DNA of 64,000 bases, from positions 270,482 through 334,481 of the forward strand of contig NW_002060952.1 in assembly GCF_000150275.1 (NCBI RefSeq). The letters run 5' to 3'. A program made the translations under genes and the position numbers. The stretch comes from Trichoplax adhaerens (lineage: Eukaryota; Placozoa; Uniplacotomia; Trichoplacea; Trichoplacidae). Shown in pieces: positions 41,301 to 53,252 of the stretch (within the stretch, counting starts at the first letter, position 1; each line of letters starts with the position of its first letter). The notes beneath the pieces were generated by a model. It was given only the letters and a program-made list of their open reading frames with translations. It searched no databases and was not told the origin of the DNA.

Positions 41301-43855
41301 TATAACGCAGTAACATTGAAATGTTGACCTGTACCATAATAGAAACATATAAAGAGGTTATTAGGATAGATCATTACATCTTTGTAACTATAAATGAAAC
41401 ATTAAAAGGTTTTAGATCTATTAGTTATCACTCGAGAACAGTGAATGAACAAGTGCCATGATTTACTATATTACTAGCGAGTAGAGATGGCTTCAACATA
41501 ATACTATATTCAGTATCAGTTTTATTAAATATCATTTCGAGGTAGCATAGGCAAAATTTGGGAAATTAATCATAAAGTAGAGAAATTTCAATTAGGGCCA
41601 ATAATAATATTATCATGAAATGAGATAGAAACACTACTTATAACTTCGCTACGATAAGATCCAACTACAGAGTTGAGGTTTATATTCAAAGAGGCATGGA
41701 AAAGCAAGATTGAAACAATTTATTACTCACAGTAACAGCGTTTTGTATGACGGCAGTATCGGATGACAGCCTATTCGTTAATTCACCAGTTCTATTCTTA
41801 TCGAAAAATCCGATTTCTTGCACGATAATGGCATTAAATAGCTAAAGCATAATAAATAAACATCATTAGAAAGAATACCATTGACATAATAAAGCTTAAC
41901 AGTTGATAGTACAACAATGGACAAGTGCACGTTTACCATTTTCCGAATTCTTGCCACTAATCGTTCACCAGCTAAAGTGAATAACCAAGAACGGAAAAAG
42001 CTAGCAATGGATCCACCGACGTAAATTGCAAGTAGAATCACCACCGTTGTATTTAGACCTCCTGGTAAAACAATGAGATCGATAGTTTAGCGTGTTGTGA
42101 TTTCAAACATAAACATTTCGATTTCGAGCAAATTACGTTCTTAATGAATGGATAGTAAACAAAGTGAACAAGGAAACTTGGCCTAGTGAGCCACTAACAC
42201 GGTCTATAACTTTAGATCGATGAGTATTGACAAATGATTAATAAAGTAAATAGCACTGATTAACTAATTATAGTTTATTTTAATAAATTGATACATAGAT
42301 GCATATGACTACTTCGTTGAAGTAGTAGCCACAGAATTACAGCTTCAGTTTACGCGTCTTAACTAAAATTGCATTAGATACTTTTATCAGATTGTATTAA
42401 TTCATTTTTAAAATTTTAGTTACTGTTTTGTCAACTAATGTATCCTTGTGTAATATGAACAACGGAGAATACCAGCGATTTATGTTCGCTATTTAATTAA
42501 ACGGTATCTTTTCGGTGTCTATATGACTGCTTAGTAACGTAAACATAGATAGTGGCTAGCTTACGATTTTTATCTACTGAAATTAAAATTGGTCATGATT
42601 AGCCATGAATCTTTAAGACATGTGAGAAAATCTCAATCGAGAACTATCAGTGTTTTTATAGCGAGTCCAAGTGAGTAAATTCTTGTCGAAAAAATGTGAG
42701 AAAGATACATGTGTAAATAAATATCACTCCTACGATTGAATGTTTCTAAAACAAGAAGATAGAGCAAACCTTCGTTGCGAGTAATAGCATTATTGATAAC
42801 TTGACCAAAGAAATAAGGAGCGATCATTAAAGTACCGCTCGATACTAGCAAGGCTAGAACACCACCAAGTATAATCCAAAATTCCTATAATGAGTTGGGA
42901 AAGAGTTTGAGGATCAAAGTTGTAAGTGTATGCTTGGTGTCATTTGCATAGGTAAGTACGTTATTAACAGTCAATAAACATACAGGTAATTCACCAATTA
43001 TAATGATTGACATCTTTTCGTAACGGTACAAATTTGCATTCTACAACGTATAATGTGCAGTTGCGTCTGCTTGTATGCTTAGATTATAGTATGTTTACTA
43101 ATTCTTTTTTTGATACTTGCTACTAAGTACAATCACAACAAGACTACTATCGAGCGACATCTAACCTCTTTAGCTAAACCAAGAACTCGACGCAAATTAG
43201 CTGTGCCTTTCGAAGGATTAAATTTTCGATATTGTCCAACGCGACTGATTAAAGTATTGGCTGGTAAAGTAGCTACTAATTCGATGAGGGTAAAGACAAG
43301 TGAGGCAATAGCACAACCGACATAACTGGAATTCATGGCTGCTCGATCGGCCTTGGAAGCCGGTAAATAAAGAAGGATTAATTTTGCCATAGAATAGGCC
43401 ATAAATCCTAAAGTGAAAAGGATTGAAAGAAATAACACTATTGTTTTCCTTCGTAGTAAGCCGGTACCGCGCGGATGATCGATGATGATTGCAGCAGTAT
43501 CTTCAAATCTTGTCCATAACAAGAATAACAAGATCATTCTAGCTAAAGCTAAACACGCTAAATCAAACACCGACGTGGTGATCGTAAAATGAAATATACT
43601 CTTTCTTAACTGAGTAGAATCACCACCGGCTAGCCATAAAGTAACACAAGTAATACCGTCGATCAATAGAATTAAGCGTAAAAGGTTATTATATCGCATA
43701 AACGGCAATGTGAACGGCTTGAGTATTTTAACACGGACTTCAGCTTCATCCGTTTGGGTATTCCCTCCATTCACTTTATCGTTATTATTAATGAGATAAC
43801 GAGTATCATGATTCTGATCAATTTCAATGGAGTCACTGGTCTGGCTAGAACTCAT
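38367..43855 (-). CDS. ABCB-family half-transporter (ABCB9/TAP/ABCB10-like) with N-terminal TMD0, 17 exons
   Basis: Seventeen exons, all with GT-AG introns, join to 801 codons with no frame break: 43855-43166, 42884-42770, 42061-41937, 41841-41731, 41328-41193, 41032-40844, 40758-40724, 40634-40559, 40462-40389, 40123-40030, 39941-39880, 39741-39615, 39488-39355, 39282-39229, 39118-39002, 38899-38777, 38507-38367. Exon 1 (230 aa) gives a four-helix TMD0 (helices near 57-77, 91-113, 138-164, 176-198). Residues about 231-530 are the six-helix core with [10 protein letters not shown]. The nucleotide-binding domain has Walker [10 protein letters not shown] (585-593), Q-loop Q633, LSGGQ (688-692), Walker B LLLLDE (D712, E713) and H-loop H744, so it looks catalytically complete. 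Half-transporters dimerise to pump substrates across endolysosomal, ER or mitochondrial membranes. TMD0 and the C-terminus suggest ABCB9/TAPL; parts of the core read like ABCB10. The N-terminus does not look like a mitochondrial presequence. The start is the first ATG in frame (an upstream extension begins at TTG). Confidence 0.92.
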
Positions 43856-44480
43856 CTTGGTATAGAATACGTCGAATAGCAAAGTAGAAACGATTCCACA
43901 GCAAGATTGGATGGGTTGGAGACCAACAGATTGTTGAAATTCTTCAAGTTGAGAGCGCGACGAACGAGGGGGGGGGGGAGAAAGTGCAGCAAGATTTGGC
44001 CGTCGACGCGTTTATATACTACCGTAGACGATGTGGTAGGGGTGACACTATGGATGAGCACGTCCACGTATGGTGACGCTCTGAACGTACACCGGTCGCC
44101 TGTAACCAATAAGATAATGCATATTGAATGACTCTTTTTAAGGTGACGGTGTTCCTTTGTATGTCCGTCACCTAGACAGTGTATGAAATACAATACGGGC
44201 GTGAGACCGGCTGATTGACAATGGTGCACGACACCCTCTACTGCGGCGGCGTACGATTGACTTTGGGCTATGGATGGCTGACTCTACAGCCTACTACCCT
44301 ACTGGTTCATACAGTAGGTGTGATTTCTTACTCTATCCTATAGCCAATCGTGTTGTACTCCTTTTACTACAGCATTTTTGCGTCACCCATGACATCATGC
44401 TAACTGACCCCAAAAATGGAAACGTGGACGTTGTCCTAATGTCATAACATAGCTGTACCAAACAATCCTAACAGTCAGTA
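43856..44480 (-). promoter_or_regulatory. GC-richer 5' flank / putative promoter of the ABC transporter gene
   Basis: This stretch directly upstream of the ABC start codon is clearly richer in G and C than its neighbourhood and contains an 11-G run (43,968-43,978) and several CG dinucleotides. Overlapping open frames on both strands (for example 43,852-44,229) lack protein-like composition. The promoter role is inferred from position and composition. Confidence 0.4.
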
Positions 44481-44572
44481 CTAGCAATGGAGAATCCCCA
44501 CTTGTCCTCCATCTTTCTTTATTGACCGATCAATCGGTTAATTTATGCTTCGTCATTTTACTTCTACTGTAA

Positions 44573-46300
44573 ACCAACTATATAATAAGCTTTTACAAAG
44601 CTAGGTGGCATTGTAATCAATCAATCGGCACCATTTAATCGTTCAAATACTGCTCTATTTACTTATTTCTTTCTATTTCATATTGCTTGAACCATAAACC
44701 AACTACGTCAACAAGCTTATACAAAGCTACGTAGCATTATAATCAATCGATCCACTCCATTTAGTCGGTCAAATGCTACTCTATTAACTTATGTATTTCT
44801 ATCTCATTTTGCAACTACGTCAACAAGCTTTTACAAAGCTGTGTAGCATTATAATCAATCGATCCACTCCATTTAGTCGGTCAAATGCTACTCTATTAAC
44901 TTATTTATTTCTATCTCATTTTGCAATTACGTCATCAAGCTTTTACAAAGCTACGTAGCATTATAATCAATCGATCTACTCCATTTAGTCGGTCAAATAC
45001 TACTCTATTAACTTATTTATTTCTATCTCATTTTGCAATTACGTCAACAAGCTTTTACAAAGCTGTGTAGCATTATAATCAATCGACCCACTCAATTTAG
45101 TCTGTTAAATACTACTCTATTAACGTTTTTCTATGTTGCGTTGCTTGTACCGTAAACCAACTACATGCTACGTAGCTTTTACAAAGCTACGTAGCATTAT
45201 ATCAATCGATCCACTCGATTTAGTCGGTCAAATACTACTCTATTAACTTATGTATTTCTATCTCATTTTGCAGTTACGTCAACAAGCTTTTACAAAGCTG
45301 CGTAGCATTATAATCAATCGACCCACTCAATTTAGTCTGTTAAATACTACTCTACTAACGTTTTTCTATCTCGCGTTGCTTGTACCGTAAACCAACTAAG
45401 TCATCAAGCTTTTACAAAGCTACGTAGCATTATAATCAATCGATCCACTCCATTTAGTCGGTCAAATGCTACCCTATTAACTTATTTATTTCTATCTCAT
45501 TTTGCAACTACGTTAACAAGCTTATACAAAGCTACGTAGCATTGTAATCAATCGATCCACTCGATTTAGTCGGTCAAATGCTACTCTATTAACTTATTTA
45601 TTTCTATCTCATTTTGCAATTACGTCAACAAGCTTTTACAAAGCTGCGTAGCATTATAATCAATCGATCTACTCAATTTAGTCTGTTAAATACTACTCTG
45701 TTAACTTTTTTCTATGTTGCGTTGCTTGTACCGTAAACCAACTACGTCAACAAGCTTTTACAAAGCTACGTAGCATTATAATCAATCAATCCACTCCATT
45801 TCGTCTCTTAAATACTACGCTATTAACTTCTTTCTATCTCGCGTTGCTTCTACCGCAAGCAAAGTTAATTACGTCAATAAGCTTCTTCTTACAAAGCTAC
45901 GTAGCATTGTAATCAATCGATCCACTCAATTTAGTCGGTCAAATACTACTCTATTAACTTATTTATTTCCATCTCATTTGGCAATTACGTCAACAAGCTT
46001 TTACAAAGCTACGTAGCATTATGATCAATCAATCCACTCCATTTCGTCTCTTAAATACTATTCTATTAACTTCTTTCCTAACTTTCTTAACTTCTTTCTA
46101 TCTCGCGTTGCTTCTACCGCAAACCAAGTTAACTACGTCAATAAGCTTATTCTATAAAACTTCGCAGCATTGTAATCAATCAATTAGCTCAATTTAGTCT
46201 CTCAAATACTACTCTATCAACTCCTTTCTATCTCGCTTTGCTTCTACTGTAAACCAACTGCGTCAATAACCTTTTAAAAATAACAAAGCTACGTAATATT
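44573..46300. repeat. Tandem array, 112-bp basic unit, about 15 copies
   Basis: Each unit reads ACGTCAACAAGCTTTTACAAAG, CTACGTAGCATTATAATCAA, TCGATCCACTC.ATTTAGTC, GGTCAAATACTACTCTATTAA, then CTTATTTATTTCTATCTCATTTTGCA or a variant ending (TTTCTATCTCGCGTTGCTT.TACCGTAAACC). AAGCTT landmarks lie at 44,587, 44,713, 44,825, 44,937, 45,049, 45,173 (TAGCTT), 45,294, 45,406, 45,518, 45,630, 45,752, 45,879, 45,995 and 46,143, with a last decayed copy near 46,268. Six steps are exactly 112 bp. Longer steps carry the variant ending. The centre holds the self-complementary GCTACGTAGC and a GCTTT-TAC-AAAGC mini-hairpin. Middle copies are most alike and the edge copies decay, as in unequal-exchange arrays. 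Confidence 0.95.
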
Positions 46301-46920
46301 ATGATATAAACTAAGCCAAACCAAACTATAAATAGATCCTTTTATACGGATATGTTGCAAGAGTAGTTTCAGCAGTTACTTGCAGTTAACAGATCATCTA
46401 TAAAAATACGCCAAGGGTAACACTGGTAGTCTACTTCCTGGTAGAGCTTAAATCGTTTTCAAGTAGATAGTACATAGAAGTTGTCGACCATGCTGGACAT
46501 GAGTGAGGATAGAGCGCTCATCTATTGGCATGTCATAGATCGATAATGTTATTAATCCATAGCAACTTTGCTGCAGTAGAAGCTTATGCTTACTCCCAAG
46601 TCCAATAGGCAAGGCACAACCTGAATCTAAATCCCATACCATTTAATATGATCATTCTAAATTATCCCGGTAAAATGCACAATCACGATTACTTAGTGGC
46701 TTCGAGTATATAATAAGGGACGTATGTATGGCATGCAATTTTCATCGTATGCAAATCATAATGAATCTTAAATCACAGCTTGCGACGATTTACAGTACTA
46801 CTCTATATTTTAGGTCGACATAAAATTGATGACAGAAAATCCCCCAATTTTTATACATTTGTTTTCAGCCCAAAATCATGAAAAATACCAAGTCCAATTA
46901 GACCTGAGAAAGGTTGGGTT
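46301..46920. other. Spacer between the 112-bp and 210-bp arrays
   Basis: Unique-looking sequence of moderate GC. The open frame on the minus strand at 46,448-46,642 has no recognisable motif. No gene is supported. Confidence 0.4.
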
Positions 46921-47756
46921 ACATGACTATGACAGTGCATCGTAAAGAATCACCACAACGACATTACAAGGTAGTAGCACGCGTCTAGAAATATACTGTA
47001 TCAATCATCGAATCCCGATTGAATGGAAAGATAGATATTAGCACCCAATATTTGACTATGCATGAATCAATGCATTACCAGGCACTTCTGATGATAGCAA
47101 ATGTCTCTCTTCTGCTTCTGTGGTAGGCTTACATGACTATGACAGTGCATCGTAAAGAATCACCACAACGACATTACAAGGTAGTAGCACGCGTCTAGAA
47201 ATATATTGTATCAATCATCGAATCCCGATTGAATGGAAAGATAGATATTAGCACCCAATATTTGACTATGCATGAATCAATGCATTACCAGGCACGTCTG
47301 ATGATAGCAAATGTCTCTCTTCTGCTTCTGTGGTAGGCTTACATGACTATGACAGTGCATCGTAAAGAATCACCACAACGACATTACAAGGTAGTAGCAC
47401 GCGTCTAGAAATATACTGTATCAATCATCGAATCCCGATTGAATGGAAAGATAGATATTAGCACCCAATATTTGACTATGCATGAATCAATGCATTACCA
47501 GGCACTTCTGATGATAGCAAATGTCTCTCTTCTGCTTCTGTGGTAGGCTTACATGACTATGACAGTGCATCGTAAAGAATCACCATAACGACACTACAAG
47601 GTAATAGCACGCGTTTAGAAATCTACTGTATCAATCATCGAATCCCGATTGAATGGAAAGATAGATATTAGCACCCAATATTTGACTATGCATGAATCAA
47701 TGCATTACCAGGCACTTCTGACGATAGCAAATGTCTCTCTTCTGCAACTGTGGTAG
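46921..47756. repeat. Four tandem copies of a 210-bp unit
   Basis: Copies begin with ACATGACTATGACAGTGCAT at 46,921, 47,131, 47,341 and 47,551, an exact 210-bp period. By eye copies 1 and 3 are identical. Copy 2 differs at two positions. Copy 4, nearest the downstream gene, differs at about seven and runs into unique sequence after TCTGCAACTGTGGTAGAGGC. Each unit contains the near-palindrome ATGCATGAATCAATGCAT. The array ends about 250 bp before the start codon of the F-box gene, so copy 4 may be the ancestral promoter-proximal unit. Confidence 0.97.
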
Positions 47757-47848
47757 AGGCCTTGGCAAGGCGCAATTTACGCCATACAATTTTCGACGCC
47801 ATCTTGCCATCGAAGTGAATCGCGCGATCAGTACTATACAGACAGTAC

Positions 47849-47902
47849 TACAGTACGGTATAGTACTGTGCTTTACAGTACACTGTACTGTACCGTATTG
47901 TA
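47849..47902. promoter_or_regulatory. Imperfect hairpin of GTAC/CAGTAC words upstream of the F-box gene
   Basis: TACAGTACGGTA (47,849-47,860) faces TACCGTATTGTA (47,891-47,902). The inner parts TAGTACTGTG and CACTGTACTG also pair, giving a stem of about 22 bp with a 10-base loop. More CAGTAC words flank it. It lies about 100 bp upstream of the start codon, in a GC-richer patch, so it is probably in the promoter or 5' leader. Function unknown. Confidence 0.6.
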
Positions 47903-48002
47903 CCACACACCGCTGCTGTCGCAGGGAGAAATCTTGAGGTGGTGTTTCGAGGCTTCTTTCCTGTTTAAATTGACTTTGGCAATTGTACTGGATTGGCAAG
48001 AA

Positions 48003-51000
48003 ATGGCGATGGACTACCTCGATTATAGCATTAACCTCTTAAATCTGCCGGATGAAGTAATCGAATTCATTATAACTACAAGCAGCTTAGGACTTTTAGA
48101 TATTATCCATGTATCTGCGACTTGTAAGCAGCTGCGAGACATTGCTTGCAGTTCCACTGTTTGGCAACATCTTTCAAGATCAAGGTTGGTCCATTTGTGG
48201 TTAATATATATATATGTTACCTATACATATATATTTATTTGATATGCGTACAACTGCTACTATTACTAATATTGCTTATGAGTAGACCTGACTAAGCGTT
48301 ATGGCTATTCTACGCTCTCGAATAAAGTAAATTGTTCGTGGAAAGAGCGAAACTAGTACTATGAAGAATTGCTAATGCTGTCACTCTTGATCATTCCTTG
48401 CAATCGATACTATTCATTACACCGGCTGTACTCAATATTGACCAATAATTAATTAATATATAATTAAGAAGAGATTGGTACAGTAGCCATGGAATAGTAG
48501 AACCTGCAGTAGACTTACCTTTAGTGCTAGCCAATTTACCTTCCGTACAACCTGTATTACATTATTTGTCATTTATAGGATTATATCAGGTCATAGACTA
48601 CTACAAATAGACCAGTTCTATTTTTAATGGTCCATAATCAAATACTCAATGCTTACGGTAGAGTAAGGTAACAGTGGACCTGCAATAGATTCACCACTAG
48701 TGCTAGCCAATTTACATTCCTTACAAGTTGTATTACATGACTTATCATTTATATCAAGTCATAGACTACTAAAAATAAAACGATTCTACTGAATACTAGT
48801 CCATGATCAAGTACTCAACGTTTACGGTAGAGTAATGCAACAGTGGACATGCAGTCGACTCACCATCAGTGCTAGCCTATTGATATTCTGTACACTTGTA
48901 TTACATGTCATTTATATCAAGTCATGGACTACTAAAATAAAACAGTTCTATTTTTAGTAGTCCATGATCAAGTACTCAATGTTTGCGGTAGAGTAAGGCA
49001 ACAGTGGATCTGCAATGCACTCACCATTAGTGCTGGTTAAGTTACATGCCTTGCAAGTTGTGTATTACTGTATATTACTTGTCATTTATATCAAGTCATA
49101 GACTACTAAAAATAAAACGATTCTACTTTTACTAGTCTATGATCAATTACTTAATGTTTATGGTAAACTACCGGGTAGAGTAATGCAACACTGGACCTGC
49201 AGTGGACTCACCATTAATGCTAGCAAATTGACATTTTGTACAACCTTTATTACATTACTTGTCGTCGATACCAACTACTCAATGTTTACGAATAAGATCA
49301 GTACAGTACTGAATCATAGTAAATTTTTATTCCGTTCAACCTGTATTACATGACTTGCCATCTATCAAGTTCTACGTGACTGATACTCAAATCTAGCAGA
49401 AAGTTGTCAATACTATGTTTAATTAGAATGATTTTAAGTCTTAAATGAATAACCTATACAGTACCTGCTTAGAGTAGTTGATTATTCAACGCTGCCTATC
49501 AGTTGCTAAAGTAAATGAATTTATTTGAATACTTTGTCCAAATTGCTGATATCAGGTGGTCAAAATGGAGTCCTAAATTAACTGGTCTTGTACTAGATTG
49601 GTATCAAATATACAAAGCAAGACATAAGTTGGAGTCTCAATTCCAAGTTGAATTAGCCCAGATGAATGAAAAATATTTCAATGATGATATATTACCCCGT
49701 CAGGCTTATCAAGCTTTTGTTAATTTGATACTAAGTGACGATCACAACATTGCCACGGAAACATTGTATGAATATTTAGCCACCATTTTATCTGATAAAA
49801 GGTAAGAAACGCGATAATATGATGATAATATTCAACTACTTATGCTTACATACTACTGCTTCAGTAAACCTTTTTGCTATTCTTAGACGTTAACTTTTCC
49901 GGTCTAATTTATGTAACGTAAGCGAATGACAGAGATACACAATTATTATACGTATCATTCATTTTAGCTTACGATTCAGTTATCTTCTTTGCTATTCCTC
50001 TTTGTAGACTTTACAGGATTATTCTATGTAATAGAATCAAGTGATGAGAACTAACTATTATACATTTCATTCATTTTAGCTTAATAAATAGGATAATTAC
50101 TTGTTTTTGAAAAAGTAATGTTCTTGCAGCACGTAGTAATTATAATAAAGTTACCATCTTTTCCTTAACCCGAACATGTCTTCCATGATTAATATCGTTA
50201 TCCTTGAAATTGCAGTCAACATAATTTAACGTTGAAATATTACGGGAAAAGAGTATTCAATAATGTTTGCCTCCAGTCAATATTGAAAGAATTTTTGCAA
50301 ATGGACGATGATAAAATAAACTTGGAGGAAGGTGCTGTTATCATTTCAACATGGTTAATGCCATCCTTGGGTATAGTGCATGAAGATAGCGTGTATAAAC
50401 AATTGGATTCAATTGCTTACCAGGTGCAAAAGAAGCTGATAAATACCAAGAATGGTCAACAACTTTTAGAAAGGTTTCAAAATTCAAATGGCTATGGTAC
50501 GTAAATCAAATAAATATATTATGATGTTCATGTTTATAAATTATTTGTCCTTGATGTAGCTATAGACTATCATTTCATCTAGCCGACAACTGATTAATAT
50601 AGGATGGTGTACGTAACCATCATTATTCTATTCTTGCTGCATTTCATTAGTTTATACTAGCTTGTCGTAACTTCTTGAGTCAGATAATGTTATTTATTAA
50701 GTACACTTTTATTATATCTACTAACAATAAATAATTACCCTACAAATGCACGCAACCGCACATCAATAGGAACACCGTAATTATCTGTAAAAATTTTTCC
50801 TGGCAAAAATTAGTCTCTTAATTTGCTGTACCTTTCTTGATTACTACTACTTGCTATTAAATCTATTGTCAAGATTATAATATAAATAATTCGATAAAAT
50901 ATAATGAGTGGTTTTACAAGATATATTTTTCTGATTTCAGTCACCGATTACAATTACTGTCGTAATGTACTATCAGCAATGAATGAAGTTCTATACAATG

Positions 51001-53252
51001 ACCTAAATTTTCGCGGAAATCGCACCAATTACTATGATGATCGAAATTCGTTTATTGATCAGGTAGTTCCATTTTACACTTGAAATTGACTATATATTTC
51101 AATTACCTTCATTTACAATATGCCAAGAGCAACAGTAACGACTGAAACAAGTCTTACATTTTTCAAGGTTTTACATCGTCGGATAGGAATTCCTATAAGT
51201 CTATGCATCATTTATCTTGCTATTGCACGAAGGCTGAAAGTCAAACTGGATCCGGTAATTCCATTCTTATCTGTTATCGGAAAAAATTGCTATTATAGAA
51301 TGAACACCGTCACAGAATGAGAATATAACGAATTATATCCATATTCGTTCAATCTCTAGTATTTCAAGGGTTACGTAAATGAATAACTGATAATATTTTA
51401 TAGCTCCAAAATATAAAGGCTTATTAAGTAATACATTAACCTAGCAATTTCACATTAAATAGTTAATTATTCAACTAAATGTTTTGGTCACGCACTCTTT
51501 TAGATCGGTTTTCCTGGTCATTTCTTATTACGCTTGCAACATTCTGAAACGTACGTAATATGATTGAGGAAAAATTTCCTTATTCAATATGTAAAATAAA
51601 TAAAGTACAGTGCATACTCGTATATCAAGTATTTATAAACCATTATTACTTTAATATGTCTATAGTATGAATCTATTATCAAATATTGGCATCTAAATTA
51701 GTAATGTTTGTGCAAAATATTTCTTTCTGATTAGAGTTTATGGCGATGCTACTACAGCTGAAGTATTCATTGATGCTTTCGACCATGGTAAATTGCTCAA
51801 TCAAAATGAAGCATTTGATATGTCACCTAACCCATCACATAAGAAAATTGAACTCTTACAACCTATTAAAAACAGACAGGTGATAATAAGTTAATGTACC
51901 GTGTATATTTTCTACCTCAATGTATGTTAATAAACCTAAGCAACAGAAACAGAGTGTTTCTAGTACTGCGTTGTTTAGAAAATTTTTGTATCGTAATCTT
52001 AATGAAATTGTCCTATTTTCTAGGTACTAGCCAGAATGGTTAGAAATCTCACTAATATCTATCAGAACAACTTTAGGCGTCAAAACATGTAATTTCATTA
52101 TTACTAGATTTCTTTATTTCTAATATCCTTTTACTACAGAGTCTACATTTTGAATACAAAATAATAGGACTCTTATAAATCAATATTATTTCTTACAGAA
52201 ATAATGATCCTTCGTTTGCAACATTTTAATAGGTTAACTGCCTTAATTAATTCGCTACGCTTGATATTGCTCTTGTGTCCTGAAGATGAAGATAATCATT
52301 CCTTTTTAACACGATTGCTTTACCATTTTCACGTTTACGATGAAGAGGTCGATCATCTTTCTTGCTACAGTTTAGCGGATAAATATAAATTTCATTTGTT
52401 TTATTATTTTCAATTTTTTATTTAATTCTCGCAGGTGATCAGAAGTGCAGAAGAGAAAGCGAAGAGCGGAATTTTTAAATTAAACCTTGGGCACTTAGAT
52501 AGCTTAGAAAGGATGAAAGAATTAAAACAAAAATCCCGTAAACATGAGGTAGATGGTTGTTTGATTGGTATTCAAGTGTAGTAATTTGCTTAATATTTAG
52601 TTGCTTCAATCTTATAGTTGAAAGTTAAGCGTCGGCCGCCACATGTCAATTTACCAACAAATGTGATATACAAAGTTGGAATGATGATGCAACATCGAAG
52701 GTTGGCATACTATCTTAATCAAATTAGACATAATAACAGTATTAGCAGAGTTATATTGGTACGATTATTAATATTATACAATATAACTAATATATCAGAA
52801 AATCCTGATTAATATACATGATTTACACGGTCAATTAGCTATCAGCGTTATTATCAATACTTGAAATATCTTTGTTTTAGATATAACTATACGTGTGTAA
52901 TATATGGCTGGGATTATGAATGCAGAATGACCCAGGCTTGGGTTACACAAATGGGAGTTGATATGTTACCGAATGGAACTAAACAACCCTTTTATAATGT
53001 TCTTGTAGAAGATGGTTCACAGCGTTATGCTGCCCAAGGTAAGGGGTCTTGTTAAGCATTCTTCGCGATGGATTTACCATTCATTCATGAATTCCTTTGC
53101 TATTTTTTTCTTGCATATTAGAAAATCTACGACAAATTGAAGAACAAATCGAACCATGCCCTAACGCAGAAGTTGGCAAGTTCTTTCAATCGTTCACTGG
53201 TACAAATTATGTGCCCAATGACCAATTGCGAATTCGTTATCCAGACTACTAA
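48003..53252 (+). CDS. FBXO21: FBXO21-type F-box protein, 13 exons, 591 aa
   Basis: Exons: 48003-48184, 49556-49801, 50216-50496, 50941-51062, 51168-51254, 51504-51550, 51735-51879, 52024-52088, 52233-52347, 52435-52548, 52618-52700, 52881-53038, 53122-53252. They give 592 codons with no frame break. The F-box (about 12-56, NLPDEVIEFI...) would bind SKP1. Residues about 237-370 form the SirB1/transglutaminase-like region with RIGIPISL (282-289) and GFPGHFLLR. Residues about 469-550 form the YccV/hemimethylated-DNA-binding-like domain with VGMMMQHR and VIYGWD. This domain order is diagnostic of FBXO21, and human FBXO21 is of similar length. It would be the substrate receptor of an SCF ubiquitin ligase. 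The start is the first ATG of MAMDYLD; a second ATG lies two codons on. Exon 9 uses acceptor TTTTAATAG because the nearer CAG is out of frame. Intron 1 carries tandem repeats. It converges with a paralog downstream. Confidence 0.93.
48479..49300. repeat. Five degenerate ~160-190-bp tandem copies inside intron 1 of the FBXO21-type gene
   Basis: A unit starting CAGTGGACCTGCA.T.GACTC and running through CCATTAGTGCTAGCCAATTTA, GTACAACCTGTATTACATGA, CTTGTCATTTATATCAAGTC and ATAGACTACTAAAAATAAAAC begins at about 48,480, 48,672, 48,841, 49,002 and 49,189. The whole array lies within the first intron (48,185-49,555) and supplies most of its length. Confidence 0.85.

Noticed and set aside
43856-43882. 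Nine-codon N-terminal extension of the ABC transporter
   Set aside because: It would begin at TTG. The first in-frame ATG at 43,855 is preferred.
43852-44229. 125-codon minus-strand frame upstream of the ABC transporter
   Set aside because: It overlaps the start of the ABC coding exon in a different frame and lies in the GC-rich promoter patch, where long chance frames are expected.
44573-47756. CRISPR-like interpretation of the regular arrays
   Set aside because: Units are contiguous tandem copies without unique spacers, and the window is clearly eukaryotic.
51120-51167. Codons for MPRATVTTE... just before exon 5 of the plus-strand FBXO21-type gene
   Set aside because: They are in frame with exon 5 but lie before the acceptor TTTTTCAAG. 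Joining CAG directly to GTTTTACATCG gives the family-typical DRNSFIDQ-VLHRRIGIPI sequence, so these bases are intronic.
52204-52232. Upstream ATG extension of exon 9 in the plus-strand FBXO21-type gene
   Set aside because: Using the CAG acceptor at 52,198 breaks the frame. The TTTTAATAG acceptor restores it and gives 115 bp, the same as the paralog's exon 9.
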